Positions 30,017-40,055 of a stretch of DNA of 43,157 nt are shown piece by piece (the first letter of the stretch is position 1; each line of letters starts with the position of its first letter). The translations under genes were made by a program, and so were the position numbers. The DNA is from Symbiodinium natans (Eukaryota > Sar > Dinophyceae > Suessiales > Symbiodiniaceae), in contig CAJNDS010000700.1 of NCBI GenBank assembly GCA_905221605.1, forward strand, positions 43,861 through 87,017. Reading direction: 5' to 3'. Below the pieces are notes generated by a model. That model was not told where the DNA came from, did not search any database, and saw only the letters and a program-made list of their open reading frames with translations.

Positions 30017-30072
30017 CTGGAGAAGATGTGGGCTGCTCCTCAGGGCAACTGGTTGCACTTGAAACTTCGCCT
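30017..30072 (-). CDS. Candidate exon, unknown product
   Basis: The minus strand reads GEVSSATSCPEEQPTSSP between CACAG|A and a good donor TCCAG|GTTCAG. Left flank CCCTAAA array 29860-29985, right flank TTTAGGG array 30098-30150, the usual exon bracket. The Ser/Pro/Glu-rich sequence suggests a disordered linker. Confidence 0.45.
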
Positions 30073-30199
30073 CTGTGCAGATACAACATTTTGAAGGGTT
30101 TAGGGTTTAGGGTTTAGGGTTTGGGTTCAGGGTTTAGGGTTTAGGGTTTATGGCTTAGGGACCAGAATCTCCGAAAGCTCTCAAAACTCAAAACTATAA

Positions 30200-30560
30200 A
30201 CCCAATAAACCCCAAATCTAATCTACCCAAGAAACCCCACGTACCCTATAAACCCCAAATACCCTACATACCCAAGAAACCCTATATGCCCGATACACGC
30301 TACGAGGGCCCTATAAGCCAAGCAAACCTACGTACCTTACAAACCCGAAACAACCCTACATGCCCTACAAACCCTGTTTAGACCCCACCTAGCCCACATA
30401 TCCTACATACCCTATGAATCCTACAATCCCTATAAACCCTACATACCCTACCCACCCTAAAACCCTATGAAGCCCTACATACCCTACATACCCTATACAT
30501 ACCCTATTGGGCCCTCTACACCCCCATTAAACCCTATGAAGCCCTATTCAACCCTAGAAA
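30200..30560 (-). repeat. Strongly diverged CCCTATAAA/CCCTACATA block
   Basis: A 360-bp decayed C-strand block (units CCCTACATA, CCCTATAAA, CCCTATGAA). It ends beside an open segment at 30590-30703 that reads better on the plus strand (ARHAKALDELLELIKDPK) and is the only such case; not called as a gene. Confidence 0.75.
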
Positions 30561-30957
30561 CCCCAAAACCCCGTGGCGGACAAGGGTCTTCGTTGAAGTC
30601 TCAATCAAGGGGAAACAGCGGGCTCAGCACAGATGTTGTCCTGGTTGCGAGGCATGCAAAGGCGTTGGACGAGCTGTTAGAACTCATTAAGGACCCTAAG
30701 CTTTAAAACCCTAGACCCTAAAACCCTTAGCCCGACAACCCTAAAGACCCTCGGCCCTCAACCCGACAGACCACGGACCCTAAACCCTACGCCCGAAGAC
30801 TCTAAGCTCTAGAGCCTAAACCACCAAACCCCGAAACCACACGCCCGAGACAATCGGACTTGTCAGGCTAAAGTCCCTAAGCCCACGCTGAAGCATGGAC
30901 TTCTCCTAGCACAGGAGTTTGGGTTTAGGGCGAATTCAGGGTTCAAATAGGTAGAAC

Positions 30958-31132
30958 TCCCCTGATCTTCTTGAAAACTGGCCGACGGAGGTTGAATCCC
31001 AAATCTGAATCTCTGGAAAAGAAGCAGGGAGGTACACGGGTTCATCATCCCAATGATGCGCCCAACTTGGGCGGTTTCGGTGTTGGGAGCTCGACGTGAT
31101 CAGGTGATAAGTATGAGGATTGTGGTTGCAGC
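30958..31132 (-). CDS. Candidate long exon, unknown product
   Basis: An unusually long open minus-strand exon (about 175 nt) between ATAAG|GCTGC and GGGGA|GTTCTACC. It includes RPSWAHHWDDEPVYLP and IQIWDSTSVGQFSRR, rich in Trp and acidic residues and clearly protein-like. A CCCTAAA array (31137-31217) lies immediately upstream in the gene sense. I do not recognise the family. Confidence 0.55.
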
Positions 31133-31428
31133 CTTATACCCTAAACCCTAAACCCTAAACCCTAAAACATAAACCCTGAACCCTACACCCTACACCCTAA
31201 ACCCTAAACCCTAAACCAAACACCTATTACCCTGTCTATCCTACCTATAAGTACCCATGAACCCTCAGGTAGCCCGAAACCCTAAGCCCTCGACCCTGCA
31301 CCCCAAGCCCTACTTGAAACTAACCGAATGGACCTTCAAGTAGGGTAATGGGTGTTTCGTGTAAGTTTAGGGTTTAGGGTTTAGGGTTTAGGGTTTAGGG
31401 TTTAGGGTTTAGGGTTTGGTTCCCCGGC

Positions 31429-31481
31429 TTCCCTCGAGTCCTCCTCGGTTGTGGATCGCACAGAAGCGCCGGAAGTAGCTG
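31429..31481 (-). CDS. Candidate exon, unknown product
   Basis: The minus strand reads SYFRRFCAIHNRGGLEG after CCCAG, with a GC donor option GGAA|GCCGG. TTTAGGG arrays lie on both sides (31365-31415 and 31508-31588). No family recognised. Confidence 0.38.
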
Positions 31482-31507
31482 CTGGGAGCCAACCGAATAT
31501 CCGTCGG

Positions 31508-31588
31508 CTTAGGGTTTAGGGTTTAGGGTTTAGGGTTTAGGGTTTAGGGTTTAGGGTTTAGGGTTTAGGGTTTACGGTTTCGGGTTAG
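31508..31588 (+). repeat. TTTAGGG array
   Basis: About ten units. Confidence 0.94.
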
Positions 31589-32233
31589 GGTGACATGCAG
31601 GGCGAAGGGCTTCTCGGATGGGTAGCACAATCATAAACAAATATGTTCCTAAGTATACAGAATCCTCTTAACCCAGTCATGCTTGCACCGACAATACCTC
31701 AAGAACTTCGACGATGCAACTGATGAAGTGGGTTTAGGGGTTTAGAGTTTAGGTTTAGGGTTTAGGGCTTAGGGTGAGCATGATGTGTTTTTTTTTGGGG
31801 GGAAAGGGGGGGGAGGGGAGTGGGGTGTTTTAATGTCTTAATTATAGGCCCCTAACTGCTCGCTACACTCCAACAACACCCTAAACCCAAAAAACATCTA
31901 CTGATTTATATCTATGTTTATATCTATATTAGCATTTACATCTGTATTTATATTTATGGATATACATTTTTCTTACGTAAAACGTGAGACCTAACCCCTA
32001 AATATGGGGGATGGAAGCACTTCTTGGGTCCCTGCCCGTGAGCAGCCCCAAAAAACACAAAAACCCAAACCCTCAACCAACTCCATATTTGCTTAAGAAC
32101 CCCCAAAATCATAAATAATAATAAAAATGTAAAAAAAGACATGAACATAATCCCTATACTAATCTCATATGTATGTTACCCTTAGATGGAAGACCTTTTA
32201 GGGTGGCTCTAAAGCTAAAAGTAGTTCTCGAGC

Positions 32234-32296
32234 CTCTGTGGTCCCCCAGACCAGAAGGAGCCGAGGGTGGCTTGGAGCACCTCCGCGTGATGACTC
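32234..32296 (-). CDS. Candidate exon, unknown product
   Basis: The minus strand reads SHHAEVLQATLGSFWSGG and continues PQ before a GC donor (ACAGAG|GCTCG). The acceptor GGCAG|GAGTC precedes it, and a TTTAGGG array lies to its right (32310-32390). The composition is that of a globular protein; no family recognised. Confidence 0.42.
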
Positions 32297-32469
32297 CTGC
32301 CATTTAAAGGGGGTTTAGGGTTCAGGGTTTAGGATTTAAGGTTTAGGGTTTAGGATTTAGTAGGGTTTAGGGCTTAGGGGTTGGGGTTAGGCACAGGGAG
32401 CCAAAGGCACCTGAATTAGGGGGTTTGCTATCATGGTGATATAGGGTTTAGGGTTTAGGGTTTAGGGTC

Positions 32470-33060
32470 ACTGAATGGTCAATGGTGGTTGATGAACGGT
32501 ATGAACAGAATGAAACCAGACCAAAAGGCAAGGGTGTTCAGGGTCAATAGGTGTGGGGGTTACGGCCTGGCTTGTGGAAAGGCTTACTGGATGGGTGCAA
32601 GGCTGTGGAACAAGAGTGAGAGAGATGAATGGTACGGTTTCTATGTTGGGTTCCTAGCTCCTATCTTGACACTCCTATCCTCACGGGCGGGCTCTTGGGC
32701 AGTTAAGGTGTCATGAGATTGATGGTGGAAAAGACTCAATGATTGGTACTATCCTGGCGGTCTCCATCTCTAGACTCTGTTAATACCTGGTGATGGTACT
32801 GAATGACCGGGACAGACTGAAGAAGATAGGGTCTCAAGGGCAGATTCATTAACAGATGCACGTGACATGGAGAAGCCGAAGTACTAGCCCGTAGAACTGC
32901 ATGGGAAGGCATCTCCTCCTCAACTATGGGTCCATGCACCTATATGGTTTTACTCGGGCTTTAAAGGGTTGCCCAGCGGGGTTTTCACGGATTTCAAGGT
33001 AAAGGCTTGGCTTGAAAGCCGGAAGTCCCTGAAGCCCGGGGCCCTAAACACTAACACCCG
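32470..33060. other. Unique interval without a recognised gene
   Basis: An array-free stretch of about 590 bp with a different feel (many TGGT/GATG words, plus-strand frame 32489-32716 rich in Trp, Gly, Met). No family or splice pattern seen; it might hold a gene end or intergenic sequence. Confidence 0.4.
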
Positions 33061-33073
33061 AAGCCCTACCCTA

Positions 33074-33162
33074 GGGTTTAGGGTTTAGGGTTTAGGGTTT
33101 AGGGTTTAGGGTTTAGGGTTTAGGGTTTAGGGTTTAGGGTTTAGGGTTTAGGGTTTAGGGTT
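33074..33162 (+). repeat. TTTAGGG array meeting a C-strand block head to head
   Basis: About 12 G-strand units that run directly (at 33162) into about 400 bp of diverged CCCTAAA sequence (33163-33570). In telomere polarity this is the arrangement of an end-to-end fusion. Confidence 0.93.
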
Positions 33163-33602
33163 TACCCCAAACCCTAAAGCTCGAAATCCTTTACCCCAAG
33201 CCACCTGAACCCTAGCACCCTAAGCCCTAAACCCTTGCCACCCTTTCAACCATCCGAAAACTCCTATATCCGTAAACCCCTAAAACCCTATACCCTAATA
33301 CGCTAATACCATACAATCCCAAACCCTAAACCCTAAACCCTAAACCCTTAGCCCTTAAGGTCACACCCGGAACCCTAAACCAACAACCTGAAAACCCAAA
33401 ACCCTAAACCCGACAAACTCCAAACTGCACAAACTTTAAATCCAAAACCTAAACCCCAAACCCCAAAACCAAAACCCTGAACCCAACCCTACAAACTCCA
33501 AGGTTTGGCCCCCTAAACCCCAAACCCTAAACCCTAAACCCCAAACCCTAAACCATAAACCCTAAACCCTAAACTCCAAAGGTTTGGCCCCCCAAGAGTG
33601 TC

Positions 33603-33660
33603 CTGCCCATGCGTTTCGATGGGCCGCCAGAGACCACACTCCGCGGTCGCCGCGCGGCCC
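33603..33660 (-). CDS. Candidate exon, unknown product
   Basis: The minus strand reads GRAATAECGLWRPIETHGQ after GCGCAG|G, ending at a CAG|GA site. It is flanked by CCCTAAA-type repeats on the left and TTTAGGG/TTTGGGG repeats (33672-33800) on the right. It could be a downstream exon of the ASCH-USP gene, but no USP motif is visible. Confidence 0.4.
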
Positions 33661-33671
33661 CTGCGCTTCTT

Positions 33672-33800
33672 GGGGTTTGGGGTTTAGGGTTTAGGGTTTA
33701 GAGTTTGGGGTTTAGGGTTTAGGGTTTGGGGTTTAGAGTTTGGGGTTTAGGGTTTGCGGGCTTAGGGCTAAGTGTTTGGGGCTTAGGGTTTGTGGGGTTC
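33672..33800 (+). repeat. TTTAGGG/TTTGGGG mixed array
   Basis: G-strand mixed units, facing a C-strand block at 33826-33905 across a 25-bp spacer. Confidence 0.9.
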
Positions 33801-34036
33801 GTGCTCCGGGCTTTGGCCTTCCCTAAAACCCAAACCCTGAACCCTGAACCCGAACCCCTAACCCCCAAACCCAAAATCCTAAACCCTAAACCCTAAACCC
33901 CAACTCTATATATAAGCCTAACCATCCGATCAGCATGCGCCAGGGGAATAAGGGCACGACCGGGGGTTTCAAGGAAACGCGGCCGGTGCAAAAAAGCTGC
34001 CCTGCCCACAACCCATCCTAAACATGCAAGAAGACC

Positions 34037-34130
34037 GGGGTTTAGGGTTTAGGGGGTTTAGGGTGTTTAGGGGGTTTAGGGGGTTTAGGGGGTTTAGGGG
34101 GTTTAGGGGGTTTAGGGGGTTTAGGGTTCA
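34037..34130 (+). repeat. GTTTAGGGG variant array (9-nt unit)
   Basis: About eight TTTAGGGGG-type units with one fewer or more G at the left edge. Confidence 0.9.
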
Positions 34131-34274
34131 GCATCTCTGATCCAAGCATTCACTAAGGGTGTTTGGCATCACCCCACCCACCCAGATCCCTTCATGTGGC
34201 AACCCTATCTACCATTTCAATTCTTATTGCCTAAGTCCCCTGAACCTTAAATCCTAAATCCTAAAAGCCCCAGA

Positions 34275-34631
34275 TAGCTTTCAAAAGCCCCAAAAGGCTT
34301 CAAAATCCAACCCGAAAAGGCTGGAACTCAGGTCTTGCTTGCTCCCGCAATGAAAAGTGCTACTGAAATCTTTTGTTTCGGGGCCCTTCCATTTTACTCC
34401 AAAGCACCACCACAGCCTCAAATAGCTTTAAAAAGCCCAAAAAAAAACCCAGAAAGGGCGGGGGGCCCGGGATTTGCTCCCCCCGCAGTGAAAAGTGCTG
34501 TTTTTTAGTACTGAAATCGACGGCTTCGGGACCCCTCCAGTTTACCCGTAAAGCACTACCGCAGCCCAAACAGCTTTAAAAAGCCTCTAAAAGCTTCAAA
34601 TACCCGAAAAAACATTGAACGCAGGATTTGC
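34275..34631 (-). repeat. Tandem intron repeat family R,downstream of the USP exon
   Basis: Two copies of a unit containing GCTCCCGCAATGAAAAGTGC, GTACTGAAATCGACGG and AAAAGCCTCAAA. In the gene sense the block begins GCAAATCCTG, immediately after the CAG that ends the USP exon, so the unit supplies a GC donor. Confidence 0.85.
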
Positions 34632-35465
34632 CTGATTTCGGGGGCACACAACCGTCTGCAGCTCGCACGAGTAATGGAACCAAAGCATGCACTCCAGGGC
34701 ACCCCCCCCAAGCTCCCCCCGCCTGCTGCTCTCGCAGTGTCTCACACAAAGCGGCAGCCAATGGGAAAGCGGAGTCCTGAGCGCCGGTCGCGTCCAGGTC
34801 GTGTCTTGCCAGCGCGGGCAGCCACAGGCGCATGTGCTCGGCATCTGCGCGGCCAGGCTCACGCACTGCGGTCGTCCTGCGCAGCAGGCACCACAACCAA
34901 GTGTCGCTGCCGCACGCGCGGCGTGCTGGACGCAAAAGATTTGCTACATGCGGCACATGGAGAATAGCCTGGAGCACCGAATTCAGAAAGCACGCATTGC
35001 CGATGTTCATCAGTCCACCGTCTCCGACATGTCCTGTGCGCCTCCCTGCGCACGTCTGGGTCTGCAGCTTAGGCCGCCTCAGACTGCTGCGCTTGCGCTG
35101 CCCCTTGCTGCGCGACTTGCTGGGCAGGTCTCGTGAAGAGTACCGAACCACAGCCCAGCCAATCACCCCCCATGGCTTCCAGAAAAAGATGGGCTTCTTC
35201 GGCAACTGCACGTCCTCGAGCCACAATCCATTGGTTTTCTTGTAGTGCAGCTCTACCTTCGTCACGCGATGCTGCGGTCGATACATGCTGTACGTGTCTA
35301 GCGTAAGCTGCTGGCAGGCCACAATCCGAGCACGACCCTGTACGCTGTTGCCCTCACCCAGCCATGTCCAGCCCAGTCGGGCACGCTGGCCACGCAGCTC
35401 CATGGTCTTCTCGCCCTTCAGAATCAAGTTTAGCCACGACTTCTTCAAGATCATCACTCGAGCGC
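34632..35465 (-). CDS. ASCH-like domain fused to a ubiquitin-specific protease (C19) catalytic start
   Basis: The longest exon in the window. From 35454 leftward it reads MILKKSWLNLILKGEKTMEL, the typical start of an ASCH (PUA-like) domain with its GEKTxELR signature. After a basic linker comes GGLMNIGNACFLNSVLQ (about 34966-35020), the Cys box of ubiquitin-specific proteases; the nucleophile Cys codon is 34990-34992. USPs cleave ubiquitin from proteins. The His/Asp box is not in this exon and must lie downstream or be missing. The acceptor is GAAAG|GCGCTC at 35465; the likely donor is TCAG|GCAAATCC at 34632. Both ends touch copies of one repeat family (see 34275 and 35466). A further 15-nt micro-exon at 35623-35637 (between TTTTAG and CCAG|GCAAATCC) would join in phase. 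Confidence 0.75.
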
Positions 35466-35770
35466 CTTTCAAAAGCCCCAAAAAGGTTCCTAAACCTCTC
35501 AAAAGGGGGTGGGCCTGGGATTTGCTGCTCCCGCAATGACAAGTGCTGCTTTTTAGTACTGAAATCGACGGTTTCGGGGCTAGCCAAAAAGCCACAAAAA
35601 AAACGTTGATCCCAGGATTTGCCTGGCTTCGAAACCCCTAAAACCCCAAAAACACCCAAAAGGGGGGGGGGGGGGATTTGCTGCTCCCGCAACGAAAAAT
35701 GCTGTTGTTTAGTCCCAAAGCACCACCACAGCCCGGAAAGTGCTTGGAAAAAGCCTAAAAGGCCCAGAAA
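35466..35770 (-). repeat. Tandem intron repeat family R, upstream of the USP exon
   Basis: Two further copies of the same unit. One copy fills the whole 157-nt stretch between a possible micro-exon (35623-35637) and the USP exon, beginning GCAAATCC and ending GAAAG. A related piece is at 40740-40900. Confidence 0.82.
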
Positions 35771-35774
35771 GGGT

Positions 35775-36060
35775 CTGGGAAAAACCCACAAAACCTCGGA
35801 GAAGCTCCGAAATGGTCCGAAACAATACATTTTTGAAGGCAAAGTTTCCCCTTCAAGGGGGGGGGGGGTTCGGAATTTTGGCCAGGGGGGGTCTCCGAAT
35901 ACTGTTTTGCTTTAAAAATGGCAAAATACGACCCCCCCCGCTTGACCAAAATTAGGCTGTGAAAAGGTCGCAGGGGTGTCCCTTCATCAGGACTGTCGAA
36001 GCCCCGGTCAGAGGGGCCTGGGGAGCCCCGTAAAAGCTCCTGGGAGGTTTCTGGGGAAAG
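35775..36060. repeat. Diverged repeat shared with 10430-10540
   Basis: Shares ordered words with 10430-10540: TTTCGAAGGCA, TCTCCGAA, ATTTTGCCTTTAAA, CTTGACCAAAATTA and CGTGAAAAG. An ancient intron-element family; no coding found. Confidence 0.6.
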
Positions 36061-36065
36061 GGAGT

Positions 36066-36240
36066 GGGATTTAGGATTTAGGATTTAGGATTTAGGATTT
36101 AGGATTTAGGATTTAGGATTTAGGATTTAGGATTTAGGATTTAGGATTTAGGATTTAGGATTTAGGATTTAGGATTTAGGATTTAGGATTTACGACTTAG
36201 GATTTAGGCTTTAGGATTTAGGATTTACGACTTAGGATTT
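36066..36240 (+). repeat. Pure TTTAGGA variant array
   Basis: About 23 units of TTTAGGA with no normal telomere unit inside; diverged at the right end (TTTACGACTTAGGA). Confidence 0.95.
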
Positions 36241-36429
36241 AAGAACCACGAAAGTGCAAAAAAACCAGACGACCCCATTAAGGTTTAAATAAATAAATAT
36301 ATATATATATATATTTATATAGGTAGAGAGGGTTTAGAGTTTAGGGAAGGCTAAAAAGCAAGACCCAAAACCTTCTCCACCCTCAAGGTTTATAGGTCTT
36401 AGGGCTTGGGGCTCAGACACCCTAAAATC

Positions 36430-36530
36430 TGAACCCTAAACCCCCTAAACCCCCTAAACCCTAAACCCTAAACCCTAAACCCTCAACCCTCAACCCTCAA
36501 CCCTCAACCCTAAACCCTAAACCCTAAACC
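36430..36530 (-). repeat. CCCTAAA array with CCCTCAA core
   Basis: CCCTAAA units with four CCCTCAA in the middle. Confidence 0.92.
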
Positions 36531-36534
36531 CTGC

Positions 36535-36600
36535 CCCTGACAAGCTCGGGAACTGGCGGATGGCCCTGCGCAGCTGCAACTCCTTGATGCCCATGGCGGC
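36535..36600 (-). CDS. Candidate exon, possible end of the TTLL gene
   Basis: The minus strand reads AAMGIKELQLRRAIRQF and PSLSG after GAAGCAG|GCCGCC. Possible donors are TCAGGG|GCAGGG (GC) or GCAGG|GTTTAGGG, the latter using the telomere-like repeat itself as the splice donor. It lies between a CCCTAAA/CCCTCAA array (36430-36530) and a TTTAGGG array (36613-36720). The helical, charged sequence looks like real protein; the gene it belongs to is inferred from order only. Confidence 0.5.
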
Positions 36601-36612
36601 CTGCTTCGCATT

Positions 36613-36700
36613 AGGGTTTAGGGTTTAGGGTTTAGGGTTTAGGGTTTAGGGTTTAGGGTTTAGGGTTTAGGGTTTAGGGTTTAGGGTTTAGGGTGAAGGG
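36613..36700 (+). repeat. TTTAGGG array
   Basis: About 11 units, then TTAAGGG/TTGAGGG copies. Confidence 0.94.
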
Positions 36701-36971
36701 TTAAGGGTTAAGGGTTTGGGGTTGAGGGTTGAAGGACCCCTCAAAAAAAACACCCTTAAACTGGAGAACAACATGTTTGGCGGTTTGCTCCGGCACACTG
36801 GCTATGGTCCCATTTTTTGCGGGGTTCCTTCCTACTTGGTGAAACGGGGCGTCTTGTATATTTTGTGGGGCGAAAGCAGGCAACGGCCCTGGGCTCAGGG
36901 TAGTACCAGAAGACAGGGTTTAGGGCTTGGGGGCGTAGGGCGTCGAAGGACTCCCTGAGTATTCCGCAGAC

Positions 36972-37072
36972 ACCCTAAACCGTAGACCCTAAACCCGAAA
37001 CCCTAAACCCTAAACACTCAACCCTCAACCCTCAACCCTCAACCCTAAACCCGAAACCCTAAACCCTAAACA

Positions 37073-37104
<32 letters not shown>

Positions 37105-37115
37105 ACCCTAAACCA
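36972..37115 (-). repeat. Duplicated CCCTAAA/CCCTCAA higher-order block
   Basis: The segment CCCGAAA-CCCTAAA-CCCTAAA-CACTCAA-(CCCTCAA)n occurs twice in tandem; the same CCCTCAA core is in the block at 36430-36530. Confidence 0.9.
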
Positions 37116-37611
37116 AGGCTGGCCCTGGACGGAAGAATGCTCCCGAACAAGAGCATCTAAACAACTTCCAAGGGCCTACCCAGGAACTCGGAACTTTCCG
37201 CCAAACCCCCGAAAACCCCCAAAACCCCGCAAAAACCCCGAAACCCCCAACACCCCAACAGCTTCAAAACCCCCAAACACCAAAACACCAAAACACCAAA
37301 GAACAAAGAAACAAAAAACACAAAACACGCGCGCACACACACACACACACACTCTCTCACACCCAGACCCAACACCCAACAGCGAAAACAGCCCCACAAG
37401 CCCGATAGTCAGACCCTATTTCGGCACACCACGCACTTGCGACTTGAAAAAACGACACTTGCGACTGTAACTTCTTATCTATTGCGACTACGACATGTTC
37501 TCACTCGCGTCGACAAGCACCCTCACTTGCGACTACGTCACCCCCAGACATCTGGACAGGGATTCTAGTTCGCTTGCGGCTATAACTGGTGCCTCAGCTG
37601 AAGACACGAGT

Positions 37612-37713
37612 GGGGGTTTCCGAAATTAGGGGTACCTTATTGGGGTCCGTATGAGAGGGAATCCTACTATTTGGGGGGACTATATAAGGGGTCCCTCATT
37701 TCCGTAAACCCCC
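37612..37713. mobile_element. Inverted-repeat element family V
   Basis: Ends GGGGGTTTCCGAAATTAGGG and CATTTCCGTAAACCCCC with inner GGTACC/GGGGTCC arms. Relatives: 23432-23517 and 16591-16694. Confidence 0.8.
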
Positions 37714-37865
37714 AAGCTAGTGTGGATATTTGGCTGGGAGTGTATCCATAAGAGCCTTATGACTCGGGGGAGGGTCTAGGGTTTGAAAGTTCAGGGCATC
37801 AGGGTCTATGGGTTTGTGGGAGCCCATCAGTTCCTAAACCAAACCCCCGTAAACTCCCAAGTTTA

Positions 37866-37940
37866 CTAAACCCTAAACCCTAAACCCTAAACCCTAAACC
37901 CTAAACCCTAAACCCTAAACCCTAAACCCTAAACCCTAAA
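37866..37940 (-). repeat. CCCTAAA array
   Basis: About ten units. Confidence 0.94.
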
Positions 37941-37951
37941 GTCCTTCAAGC

Positions 37952-37991
37952 CTCCTCCCGCAGGATCAAGTGCCAGCTGCCACTGCAGGGC
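37952..37991 (-). CDS. Candidate downstream exon of the TTLL gene
   Basis: The minus strand reads ALQWQLALDPAGG after TTCCAG|GCCCTG, with a GC donor (GGAGGAG|GCTTG) or a longer form ending GGLKD. It is phase 0 at its start, consistent with the preceding candidate at 39095. It sits between CCCTAAA repeats (37866-37940) and a short TTTAGGG run (38044-38066). Confidence 0.45.
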
Positions 37992-38069
37992 CTGGAAACG
38001 AGAGCACTGCGTGGTGCCGCTTGGAGAGCGTCTCAAGGAAGGGGGTTTAGGGTTTAGGGTTTGGGGGGA

Positions 38070-38500
38070 CTCTCTGATTTGTCTATTCCCAGCTATCGTC
38101 CATGTACGCGCCACGCACCACCTGGATCCACCCGGCTTCCGTCACAGCGCGCTTTCCAACCCTGCACAACCTCGACTCCTGTGTTCCTGTTGTTTGATTG
38201 TGCTTGGTGCCGCCAATGGCTGACTCTCAGCTTTAAACATGAAAAAGTTGGGTTCAGAACACGTTTCCTCTGCCATTGCGCGAGCTGCATGAGGGATTTG
38301 GCAGCTAAGCTACTGAATTCTCATGGTTTTGCGGAGGAGGTCGCCACCCGTCAGCAGAAGAGCTCAGCAGGGGCCATGAGAAGAAAGGGCTGAAGAAAAC
38401 AAACTCAAGGCAGGGGGCCCGCCTTGAACCTTATACTACCCATCTAAGGGACAGTTGCATGGTCCCTTCTATCATATGGCCCCTTAAAGGATTTCAGAAG
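38070..38500. other. Unassigned interval
   Basis: A plus-strand open frame (38061-38393, Cys/Ser-rich) and overlapping minus frames. It lies inside a proposed TTLL intron; no support for coding. Confidence 0.4.
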
Positions 38501-38993
38501 TACGGGGCCCTTGGGGTTTAGGGTTTAGGGTTTAGGGTTTAGGGTTTAGGGTTTAGGGGGTTTGATAGGCCATGCAAGAACCCACCATTCATAGGGTGAA
38601 AAAATCAAACTAGGACTTCCTGCAAGCCATGGGGGCCTCTGAAGAGAGCTTACACTCGACGCAAGAGTAGCCTAGGAACGACAAGGGTGCCCCTTTTTTG
38701 GTGTAAACGCGGCTTTTTTTCGGGAACGTAAGCCTTAAAACAAAGGAACAGGGGCGCACTCTGGTCCTAGTACAAGTCTACATGGTCAAGTCTCAAGATC
38801 TAGATATTGGGGGACCGCCTTGAAATAGTAACTCTAAACCCTAAACCCCAAACCCCAAACCCTAAACCCTAAACCCTGCCCAAAAGTGACCATCATGTAG
38901 AGAAGTGACCACATGAACCATTATATTGTTCTGGCTTTCAAGGGCGTACAGGGTTACACAGCCAGCATGGCTCATACAGTTGAATGCATCCCT

Positions 38994-39085
38994 AAACCCT
39001 AACCCCTTAGCCCTAAACCCTAAACCCTAAACCCTAAACCCTAAACCCTACACCCTAAACCCTAAACCCTAAACCCTAAACCCAA
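38994..39085 (-). repeat. CCCTAAA array
   Basis: About 12 units with one CCCTACA. Confidence 0.93.
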
Positions 39086-39094
39086 ATATCACAC

Positions 39095-39148
39095 ATCCGA
39101 AGCTCTGGAGCTGAGGTGTGCACGCTTGCTCGTCCCGACGCACAGCGC
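39095..39148 (-). CDS. Candidate downstream exon of the TTLL gene
   Basis: An open minus-strand segment of exactly 18 codons reads ALCVGTSKRAHLSSRASD between CTACAG|GCGCTG and GGAT|GTGTGA. It is phase 0 at both ends, matching the phase-0 end of exon D, and is bracketed by CCCTAAA (38994-39085) and TTTAGGG (39190-39230) arrays like the surer exons. No domain is recognisable. Confidence 0.45.
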
Positions 39149-39842
39149 CTGTAGGGCTGAGGGCTTAAGACTTCGGGCTTGGGGCTGGGGGTTTAGGGTT
39201 TAGGGTTTAGGGTTTAGGGTTTAGGGCTTGGGCACCCTGAACCCTAGAAACTGGGTTCACCATTTAGGCTCTAGGCTTGCCTTACACTCAACAGGCTGCG
39301 CCCCTCGAGGGCGTCCTGAACTACAGACCCAAAATGCACACCATGTGCACAGTCGAAATAATAGGTTTTCTCTGATGGTCCCTTGATAATTATACTAAGA
39401 ATAAGCCCCAAAGCCCAAAAACATAATATAATTATACTATACATAACCCCCCCAAAACCCAAAACCCAAAACCCAAAACCCAAAACCCTATTCCCCTATA
39501 TTCGATTTTATTCAGAAGAAGTCCTGGATACCAGGGTAGGACTTGCTGGAGTCCAACGTTATAGAACCCTTTGGAGCACTCTGATCGTTCCTTGGGAGGT
39601 TTAGGGTTCAGGGTTTAGGGCTTAGGGTTTAGGGTTTAGGGCGGCTTGGTCAAGCGACTCGGTCTCCTCTCGGACTCTCACTCTTGTCGCATCACAGGCG
39701 GGTCAGAAACTCCATCCCAACTAGGGTTTTAGGGTTATAGGGCTTAGGGTTTAGGGCTTAGTGTGCAACTTTGCTTTTAAGGAACCATCTTACTCTCCAA
39801 AGATATCAACCCCGAATTCTATGCTCCTTAGCAGCTAATTGC

Positions 39843-39905
39843 TCAGGAGTAGATTCGGAGCAGATGTTAGGCGTTCATCAGGAGGGGGCCCGCACTGTGT
39901 GCGGT
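39843..39905 (-). CDS. Possible exon, unknown product
   Basis: Minus strand open stretch DRTQCGPPPDERLTSAPN between a GATAG acceptor and a possible GC donor (CTGA|GCAATT). It lies in the intron between proposed TTLL exons and its phase does not match exon D, so it may not belong to that transcript. Confidence 0.25.
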
Positions 39906-40055
39906 CTATCTTGCAGGCCCCAGCATTAAAGCTTACTAAACTCGTAAACCTCTCACCCCTAAACCCCTAAACCCCCAAACCCCCAAACCCCTAAACCCTA
40001 AACCCTAAACCCCCAAACCCTAAACCCTAAACCCTAAACCCTAAACCCCCCAAAC

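Noticed and set aside
30467-30703. Plus-strand open frame ending in a helical stretch
   Set aside because: The first half is decayed CCCTACATA repeat. The last 26 residues look protein-like but the strand conflicts with all other exons and no splice partner was found; noted under the 30200 repeat only.
34674-35245. Plus-strand open frames of 97-149 residues
   Set aside because: Antisense shadows of the ASCH-USP exon.
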